Origin: Methylobacteriaceae bacterium | GTDB lineage: Bacteria; Pseudomonadota; Alphaproteobacteria; Rhizobiales; Beijerinckiaceae | Direction: 5' to 3' | Assembly: GCA_020638135.1 (NCBI GenBank) | Contig: JACKJE010000011.1 | Coordinates: forward strand, 45,026-109,025 | Length of the DNA stretch: 64,000 nucleotides | Shown here: positions 58,904 through 64,000 of the stretch, piece after piece | Numbering within the stretch: the first letter of the stretch is position 1 | Layout of the letters: each line of letters starts with the position of its first letter | Program-made: the position numbers and the translations under genes | The notes under the pieces: model-generated | What the model was told of the DNA's origin: nothing | The model's database searches: none | Seen by the model: the letters and a program-made list of their open reading frames with translations, nothing else

Positions 58904-60271
58904 TCAACTGAAGGCGGCGGGCAGGGCGACGCGCGCGATCAGGCCGTTTGGCGTGCGATCGAGCAAATGCAGCTTGCCGCCGGACTTTTCGGTGAGCGAG
59001 GCGACGATCGACAGGCCGAGGCCAAAGCCGCCCTTGTCGTTGACGGTGCGAGCCGTCTCGCCGCGCACGAAGGGTTCGAGCAACTGCTCCTTCTTGTCGG
59101 CGGGAATGCCCGGCCCGTCGTCTGCGACGTCGACGACGATAAAGCCGTCCCGCGGCTGCGTCGCGCTGACCACGACATGGGCGCCGTGATTGACCGCGTT
59201 TTCGACGAGGTTCGAGAACAGCCGCTGCAAATCCTCGAGCGAGCCATAGACGGTCTGGTGCTTGCCGCCGGCATAGGAGACGTCGTGCCCGAGATCGGCG
59301 AATTCGTCGGCGATGGTCTGCAACACGCTGTCGAGATCGATCAGGCCCATGCCGACGCCCGCCTCTTCGCCGCGCAGGTAGACGAGATTCTTGTGGAGCA
59401 TGGAATCCATGGTTTCCACGTCCTTCATCATCTTGCCCTTCAGCGCGTCGTCGGCGATGAATTCGGAGCGCAGCCGCATCCGTGTGATGATGGTGCGCAG
59501 ATCGTGGCTGATCGCGGCCAGCGCGCGCGAGCGCGACTCGATCATCGAATCGATGCGCCGCTGCATGCGGTTCAGCGCGCGCGACAACTGGCGGATCTCC
59601 CGTGGGCCGCTCTCCTTGATCGGTTCGGAGCGGCCGCGGTCGAACGGCAATTTCTCGGCCTGTCGCATCAGGCGATAGAGCGGCGCGATGACGGCAAAGG
59701 TCAGCCAGACGGTCAGCAGCATCGCGGCGACGAGGAACAAGGCCGCCGAGCTTTCCAGATTGCGCGACATGGCGATGCGCTTGGCGGTCGTACCGCGTCG
59801 TTCCTCTTCGAGCGCCAGCGAGCGTCGCTCCTCGGTGAGGGCGATGACGAGATAGCCGCCGCTGCGAAGACCGATCGCAAAGTCGCTGTCGGGCTTTGGC
59901 ATGCGGACGATCGGCGCGCGCACGATGGCGTCGGGCCACAGCCGCTTTCGGATCAATTCGGCGGTTCCGGTCTTCAGCGCGATCCGGCTGTCTGCCGGCG
60001 CATCATCGGCAATCGTGAATTTCAGCCAGGGCGCGACGCGCTGCATTTCGGCGATCGCCCGAGGCCGCCTTTCCGGAGCGACCGCATCGATGGCGGTCGC
60101 CGCCGTGGCGATGATCTCCGACGGCTCGACCACGGCGACCGTCCAGTCGGGATCGCTGAACAGGTAGGTTGTGGCCACCACGGCCTGGAACAGCGCGATC
60201 GCGGCGAACAGTACCAGCGCGATCTGCGCGCCCAGCGTGTCCGGCCGCAGCCAGCGCAGCACGCGGGTCAT
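58904..60271 (-). CDS. EnvZ-like sensor histidine kinase
   Basis: The 455-residue kinase has two membrane helices (ALVLFAAIALFQAVVATTYLF and AALFLVAAMLLTVWLTFAVIA), a periplasmic domain between them, HAMP, an H box AISHDLRTIITRMRLRSE (His near residue 255) and HATPase boxes LVENAVNHG, VADDGPGIP and GGFGLGLSIV. The H box has Ile-Ile where almost all HisKA proteins have Pro-Leu (HDLRTPL). ATG 60271 overlaps the regulator stop (ATGA), so the two are co-translated, regulator first. Confidence 0.92.
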   Translation of the reverse strand: MTRVLRWLRPDTLGAQIALVLFAAIALFQAVVATTYLFSDPDWTVAVVEPSEIIATAATAIDAVAPERRPRAIAEMQRVAPWLKFTIADDAPADSRIALKTGTAELIRKRLWPDAIVRAPIVRMPKPDSDFAIGLRSGGYLVIALTEERRSLALEEERRGTTAKRIAMSRNLESSAALFLVAAMLLTVWLTFAVIAPLYRLMRQAEKLPFDRGRSEPIKESGPREIRQLSRALNRMQRRIDSMIESRSRALAAISHDLRTIITRMRLRSEFIADDALKGKMMKDVETMDSMLHKNLVYLRGEEAGVGMGLIDLDSVLQTIADEFADLGHDVSYAGGKHQTVYGSLEDLQRLFSNLVENAVNHGAHVVVSATQPRDGFIVVDVADDGPGIPADKKEQLLEPFVRGETARTVNDKGGFGLGLSIVASLTEKSGGKLHLLDRTPNGLIARVALPAAFS

Positions 60272-60987
60272 CGCCTCGAGACCTGCGCGGAAAACATGTA
60301 GCCTTCGGAGCGGACGGTCTGGATGAGGCGCGGACTGCCCACATCGGTCTCCATCTTCTGCCGCAGCCGGCTGATCAGCGTGTCGATCGAGCGCTCGTGC
60401 GGCCCCTCGACCGGCCCGTGGGTGAGGCCGATCAGCTGATCGCGCGTGAGGACCCGGTTGGGATGCTCGCACAGCGCATAGAGCAGGTCGAATTCGGCCG
60501 CCGTCATGGCGATGCGCGAGCCGGAGGGCGCCACCACCTCGCGCGCCGTCACGTCGACCCGCCAACCCGAGAAGCGGTAGATCTGGCGGGCGCCGTCGGC
60601 GGGGGCGGGCTGCAGGCCGGCAGTGCGCCGCAGAACGGCGCGCACGCGCGCCAGCAGTTCGCGCGGATTGAAGGGTTTGGAGACATAATCGTCCGCGCCC
60701 ATCTCCAGCCCGACGATCTTGTCGACGTCCTCGCCCTGCGCGGTGACGATGACGATGGGTATCGCGCTCTCGCCTCGCAGGCGGCGGCAGATCGACAGGC
60801 CGTCCTCCCCCGGCAGGTTGAGATCGAGCAGGATCAGATCGAATGTCCGGCCGCGCAGGGCCTCGTCCATGGCCGCGCCGGTTTCGACCGACACGACCGA
60901 AATCTGGTTCGCCCCGAGGTAACGTGAAATCAGCGCCCCGATCTCGGCGTCGTCCTCGACCAGCAGAACGGATGCGGCGTCGGTCAT
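60268..60987 (-). CDS. OmpR-family response regulator
   Basis: The 239-residue protein has a receiver domain (VLLVEDDAEIGALISRYL, Asp55 in LILLDLNLPGEDG, Lys in YVSKPF) and a C-terminal winged helix (TAAEFDLLYALCEHPNRVLTRDQL, IDTLISRLRQKM, QTVRSEGYMF). It is the cognate partner of the kinase encoded immediately downstream. Start MTDAASVLLVEDD is family-like. Target genes are unknown. Confidence 0.94.
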   Translation of the reverse strand: MTDAASVLLVEDDAEIGALISRYLGANQISVVSVETGAAMDEALRGRTFDLILLDLNLPGEDGLSICRRLRGESAIPIVIVTAQGEDVDKIVGLEMGADDYVSKPFNPRELLARVRAVLRRTAGLQPAPADGARQIYRFSGWRVDVTAREVVAPSGSRIAMTAAEFDLLYALCEHPNRVLTRDQLIGLTHGPVEGPHERSIDTLISRLRQKMETDVGSPRLIQTVRSEGYMFSAQVSRR

Positions 60988-61365
60988 GTCCGGCGGACTT
61001 TCCTGGATCGGTCCGCATCTGAGTCGAACGCCTCAGATGCAGGAAGCCTGAGTAATTTCAACGCATGGAGCACGCATTTCGCGAGCCCGGCTTCCACGGT
61101 CCGCCGCGCGCTCGAAGGACTGGGAGTGAGCCAAGCCATGCGCGGCACAACCTGTCGACTCCTTTCTTCGGCGCGGGAAAATCATAGACACAATTCAGAC
61201 AAGAACCCCCGAGGCCAGACAAACCCCCGAGACGCCGCCGGGCGATAAAGTTCATGTGCAGCGGCGGTTTCGTTTGGAGCAACGTTCACGCCGCCGTTTA
61301 GCCAAGGTCGTCCCGACAACGACCTGGAATTTGTTTCGTGACCGCGCCGATGGTTGCGGAACATA
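60988..61365 (+). other. long gap before the orphan terminator; possible small RNA
   Basis: No protein gene is convincing here. On the + strand a minimal frame ATG 61254-TAG 61301 would encode 15 residues, and a stem AGGTCGT / ACGACCT lies near 61,303-61,322. The stretch runs into a very strong terminator that has no upstream gene, so a small RNA or leader transcript is possible. The minus-strand part next to 60987 must hold the promoter of the regulator gene. Confidence 0.35.
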
Positions 61366-61411
61366 GGCGCAGCCCGCGTAAACCCTCTCGCGGGCTGCGC
61401 CTTTTCGTTTT
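61366..61411 (+). terminator. orphan Rho-independent terminator
   Basis: GGCGCAGCCCGCG / CGCGGGCTGCGCC forms a perfect 13-bp stem with a 10-base loop, followed by TTTTCGTTTT. No gene on the + strand ends before it. The remaining space to 61647 has an AT-rich stretch (near 61,585-61,625) that looks like a promoter for the next gene and no evident coding region. Confidence 0.88.
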
Positions 61412-61647
61412 CAGGGCCAGCCGCTTTCCCGCATCCCCGGACCGCACCGGAGCGCCGCCGCGCGGCGATCATTCCGCGCCTGCCTGATCCCGCCACGCCG
61501 CGAAAACGACCGGCCGTTCCGCCAAACGCCTGCGCGCAGCCGGATTGACCCTGTCGGCGGAGCTCTGCTAGCCTGAGCGGCAAGAAAGAACAAACGATAA
61601 CAAAGACTTTGAAATACAAAGCAAATTGACGCACGCGGGAGGTGCGA

Positions 61648-61899
61648 ATGAGCGGACTCTACCCGTTCCTTGTCTCCATTGGCGCGGTCGCCGTGGTTTC
61701 CTGTACGTGCCAGAACAAGCACGCTTGGGCGTTTCTGGCTCTATCGCTCGGCTGCCTTGCAGCGGCGGTTTACTGTTTTACGCAGGGAAACTGGCCATTT
61801 GTGGTCATCGATGCGATCTTTGCCGTCGGCGCCTTCGCGCGCTGGGTGAACGCCTGTTCGCCCAAGACGACGGCCGATTTCGCTCCCGCCGACCGCTAG
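61648..61899 (+). CDS. small membrane protein of unknown function
   Basis: The 83-residue product has three likely membrane helices (LYPFLVSIGAVAVVSCTC, AWAFLALSLGCLAAAVYCF, PFVVIDAIFAVGAFARWV) and a short polar tail. ATG 61648 is preceded by GGGAGG at a good distance. Four Cys lie in or near the helices (SCTCQ, LGC, VYC). I do not recognise the family. Confidence 0.65.
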   Translation: MSGLYPFLVSIGAVAVVSCTCQNKHAWAFLALSLGCLAAAVYCFTQGNWPFVVIDAIFAVGAFARWVNACSPKTTADFAPADR

Positions 61900-61965
61900 C
61901 GGAACGAAGCGCGCGTCGCCGTATTTGACGGCCTGCCATGGCGGGCCAGGGTAGAGTGACGCGTC

Positions 61966-62490
61966 TTGAGTGAGTTCCAACCCTGCGGCGTGCGGGACGC
62001 CATTGCATCGGCGAAATGGCGCGCGTCCGGGGGGCTCGCCGGCTGTGCGCTTGCGCTTGGGCTGCTGTGGAACGTCGGGACGGCGTCCGCGCAGGCCCAG
62101 TCCCATGTCGGCTTCAGGCCGATCAAGGTCGCGGGCGTGAATTTTTCGTCGCTCGATCTCCAATATTCGGTCAAGGACGGGCTCGCCACCGCCGCCGTGG
62201 CCTGCGTGGCGCGCGCCGACAAGGGCCGGGGCAAGCGAATCTCGGTCGATTTCTTCGCGCTCGAGAATGACAACGAGCCGGCGATCATCGCCGCTCAATC
62301 GCAGCGTGGGCTCCAGGTGAGCGACACCTCTGACGCGATCTGCTGGTCGACCAGCGCGCCGATCGCGGATCCGCATCGCAAGCCGTCCGCGATGCGCGTG
62401 AAAGTGACCAATTTCGATACCGGCGAATTCACCGAGGTCGATCTGACGCCCCTCGAACGCGCCGGACGCCGTCGCCGTCACCGGCGCTAG
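61966..62490 (+). CDS. secreted hypothetical protein
   Basis: The 174-residue product has a signal peptide after a 16-residue polar lead (RASGGLAGCALALGLLWNVGTASAQA), then a beta-rich domain (HVGFRPIKVAGVNFSSLDLQYSVKDGLATAAVACVARADKG and CWSTSAPIADPH) and a basic C-terminus (RAGRRRRHRR). Two Cys in the mature part may pair. The start codon TTG 61966 is uncertain; no in-frame ATG precedes the signal sequence. The family is not recognised. Confidence 0.6.
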   Translation: MSEFQPCGVRDAIASAKWRASGGLAGCALALGLLWNVGTASAQAQSHVGFRPIKVAGVNFSSLDLQYSVKDGLATAAVACVARADKGRGKRISVDFFALENDNEPAIIAAQSQRGLQVSDTSDAICWSTSAPIADPHRKPSAMRVKVTNFDTGEFTEVDLTPLERAGRRRRHRR

Positions 62491-62515
62491 ACGGTACCGA
62501 GCCGCGCGCCGCGCT

Positions 62516-63061
62516 TCAGCGTCGCACGGGCGGCGCGTAGGGCGGGGCGCCGGGGTAGCCGCTTCCGAACGGCATGAAGGAATTCATCATGTTCGCGGCC
62601 GGGCCGACGCTCTGGTCGAGATTGCGCGTCGAGTGCTGAATGAGCGCGACCGTGTTGGCCATGTGATTGACCGAGCTGTCCATTTGCTTGATGGACTTGT
62701 CCAGCGACGCCATCGCGCCCTTCATCTCGCCGATGTTGGAGCGCATGTCGGTCATGGAATCGTGGATGTTGACCATAATCTGCGCCATCGACTGCATCTG
62801 CTCTGTCATGCGCACGGCCTGGTCGACCATACGGTGCGTATCGTAGGTCAGTTGATAGATCAGGAAGAAGCCGTAGGCCGCCAGAAGGACGAAACCCGCG
62901 AGTCCCGCATAGACGACGATGCGAACGGTGCGGATCGCCACGACGGCGCGCTCGAGATAGGCGAGATATTCCGGCGGCCGGTAGGTCTCCGGATAGACCT
63001 GCGCCGGATAGTCATTCTTCATGCCCGGCGCTTGTTTGGCCGCGCTGTCGCTTGTCGGCAT
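62516..63061 (-). CDS. membrane-anchored Met-rich coiled-coil protein
   Basis: From ATG 63061 the 181-residue protein has one membrane helix (IVVYAGLAGFVLLAAYGFFLIYQL). A helical region of about 75 residues follows with Met, Ile and Leu at heptad positions (VRMTEQMQSMAQIMVNIHDSM, MRSNIGEMKGAMASLDKSIKQM, VNHMANTVALIQ). It ends in a Pro/Gly tail (FGSGYPGAPPYAPPV). The coiled coil resembles the signalling helix of methyl-accepting proteins but no other domain is present. Function is unknown. Confidence 0.72.
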   Translation of the reverse strand: MPTSDSAAKQAPGMKNDYPAQVYPETYRPPEYLAYLERAVVAIRTVRIVVYAGLAGFVLLAAYGFFLIYQLTYDTHRMVDQAVRMTEQMQSMAQIMVNIHDSMTDMRSNIGEMKGAMASLDKSIKQMDSSVNHMANTVALIQHSTRNLDQSVGPAANMMNSFMPFGSGYPGAPPYAPPVRR

Positions 63062-63273
63062 CGGTTCGTTCGCTCCCTGGACGGGCCTGCATCGCGCGAG
63101 GCGCAGCAAGGCCGGTCGGTCGATTTCACATTGTAGAGCGCAGCCGTTGCGGAAAGCCCGCGTTCAATCTTCCCTGCGCGCTCTTGTCGCGGCCTCCGCC
63201 CGAGCCGGCGCGACATCCGCGCCGATCGGATTCCTGCGCAAGGCCTGGCGCCGCAGCCGCGGCTCGTCGCCGC

Positions 63274-63837
63274 TCAGAGCGACCGCGTCGGCTGCGCGGC
63301 CTGCCGCAGCCTACGCTCCAGTTCGTCCGCAAGCGCCGGCGCGTTGGCCTTGACGGAGGGCAGAAGAGCCTGCGCGCGCGCTGCGTCGCCTTTGTCCAGC
63401 AGCCGCGTGGCGGCCTCGAAATAGGCGCGCGAGGCGTCCGGCAGGCGTCCTGCGGAATAGTAGACATTGCCGAGTTCGCCCCAGGCGTCGGCGTCGTCGG
63501 GGCTGGCCTTCAGCAAGGCCTGATAGGCCGCAATCGCCTCGCTGACATTGCCCTTGGCGAACAGGTCGCGCGCCGCGCCGATCGATTGCGTGGGCTCGGC
63601 CTTTCGTGGTGCGCCCTTGGCGGGCGTGGAAGCCGTCTTCGACGCGTCGGCCGGCTCGGCCGGTTTGGACGAAACCGTTCCTTCGGCCCAGACCTTCAGG
63701 CGCTGCGCCCCGTCCCAGGTCGCGTCGACTCCTTGCTTCATCATGCCGCGCAGGCTGGGGACGCGATCGCCCGCCCAGGCGCCCAGCGCGAAGAACACGA
63801 TGGCGTAGAAAATGGCTATGCCCAAGCGCGATAGCAT
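63274..63837 (-). CDS. membrane-anchored tetratricopeptide-repeat protein
   Basis: The 187-residue protein has an N-terminal membrane helix (LGIAIFYAIVFFALGAWAG), a Lys/Ala/Pro linker, and TPR units in the C-terminal half (AARDLFAKGNVSEAIAAYQALLKASPDDADAWGELGNVYYSAGRLPDASRAYFEAATRL). It probably scaffolds a periplasmic or inner-membrane complex. It may follow the GSPWG-repeat gene upstream on the same strand, 81 bases away. Confidence 0.78.
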   Translation of the reverse strand: MLSRLGIAIFYAIVFFALGAWAGDRVPSLRGMMKQGVDATWDGAQRLKVWAEGTVSSKPAEPADASKTASTPAKGAPRKAEPTQSIGAARDLFAKGNVSEAIAAYQALLKASPDDADAWGELGNVYYSAGRLPDASRAYFEAATRLLDKGDAARAQALLPSVKANAPALADELERRLRQAAQPTRSL

Positions 63838-63877
63838 GGCGAACCTCGATTCATACGAGCCGCGATAGCGCGGCGCC

Positions 63878-63902
63878 GCGAGGCGCGCGGTTCGCGCCTC
63901 GC
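63878..63902 (-). other. intercistronic hairpin between the GSPWG-repeat and TPR genes
   Basis: GCGAGGCGCG / CGCGCCTCGC forms a perfect 10-bp stem with a five-base loop. No T-run follows on the minus strand, so transcript stabilisation or partial termination is more likely than a full stop. Confidence 0.4.
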
Positions 63903-63918
63903 CGCATCGGTGAAGAAA

Positions 63919-64000
63919 TCACCAGCGGAACGGGGTCCCGCCCCACGGACTGCCTCCCCACGGGCTGCCGCCCCATGGACTTCCGCCCCATGGGCTGCCG
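63919..64000 (-). CDS. C-terminus of a protein ending in GSPWG repeats (partial)
   Basis: On the minus strand a frame enters from the window edge and encodes at least four copies of G-S-P-W-G, then GTPFRW and TGA at 63919-63921. The repeat unit is 15 bases with synonymous third-base changes, showing that the peptide repeat is maintained by selection rather than recent slippage. The rest of the gene is outside the window and the family cannot be named. Confidence 0.65.
   Translation of the reverse strand, partial: GSPWGGSPWGGSPWGGSPWGGTPFRW

Noticed and set aside
58637..60301. 554-codon plus-strand open frame
   Set aside because: Antisense to the thioesterase and EnvZ-like kinase; no motif.
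63878..63902. Attachment site or IS inverted end
   Set aside because: It is a single GC-rich hairpin between two genes, with no partner copy, transposase or target duplication.

Overview
The window looks like a chromosomal segment of a high-GC alphaproteobacterium, most likely of the order Hyphomicrobiales (Rhizobiales). The grounds are the end of a gene-transfer-agent (GTA) cluster, the rhizobial order PhoP/PhoQ-like pair - ccmE - ccmH - degP - response regulator/kinase - glnE - PAS kinase, the divergent cobS/cobT pair, a free-standing amino acid:[carrier protein] ligase of the type characterised in Bradyrhizobium, and several HELRT-type hybrid-free histidine kinases. Genus cannot be read from the sequence. 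I saw no rRNA, tRNA, IS element, integrase or CRISPR array.

Layout. 1-5.7 kb: 3' end of a GTA/prophage-like cluster on the + strand (host-specificity protein with a glycosidase-like TIM barrel, DUF2793 tail protein, GH24 lysozyme, holin-like protein, small unknown, lipoprotein). 5.8-16.7 kb: envelope-stress and signalling block on the + strand (PepSY protein, response regulator and kinase, surface-antigen lipoprotein, CcmE, CcmH, DegP/HtrA, a second regulator/kinase pair, GlnE). 16.7-22.9 kb: PAS sensor kinase and cation-efflux transporter on the - strand, then glyoxalase I, a small unknown and two tandem DedA proteins. 23-26.3 kb: branched-chain amino acid-type ABC transporter livGFHM on the - strand with no binding protein. 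26.5-27.9 kb: two 'rSAM/selenodomain-associated' transferases. 27.8-34.1 kb: a six-gene - strand operon of carrier protein, acyl-CoA dehydrogenase-like flavoenzyme, amino acid:[carrier protein] ligase, DUF1839 protein, GH2 glycosidase and hot-dog thioesterase. This is the strongest candidate for a poorly described pathway. 34.3-43.1 kb: dusA, TauE/SafE exporter, DUF1289, cobS, cobT, epoxide hydrolase, sensor kinase, GST, metallo-beta-lactamase-fold hydrolase, uracil-DNA glycosylase. 43.1-50.6 kb: 3-hydroxyisobutyrate dehydrogenase-like enzyme, a TRAP transporter split over two strands, moaA, DUF971, PilZ. 50.6-64 kb: L,D-transpeptidase, acyl-CoA synthetase, two small secreted unknowns, MMPL/RND exporter, amidase, TesB-like thioesterase, an EnvZ/OmpR-like pair, small membrane and secreted unknowns, a TPR protein, and the end of a protein with GSPWG repeats.

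Sequence quality matters here. Between about 4.3 and 11.5 kb nearly every gene is broken by single- or two-base indels, many in homopolymer runs, although the encoded proteins are otherwise complete and well conserved (DegP alone needs about ten corrections). Most other genes are long and intact, with isolated frameshifts in livF and the GH2 gene. I read these as consensus errors rather than true pseudogenes, but annotate them as broken because that is what the sequence shows.
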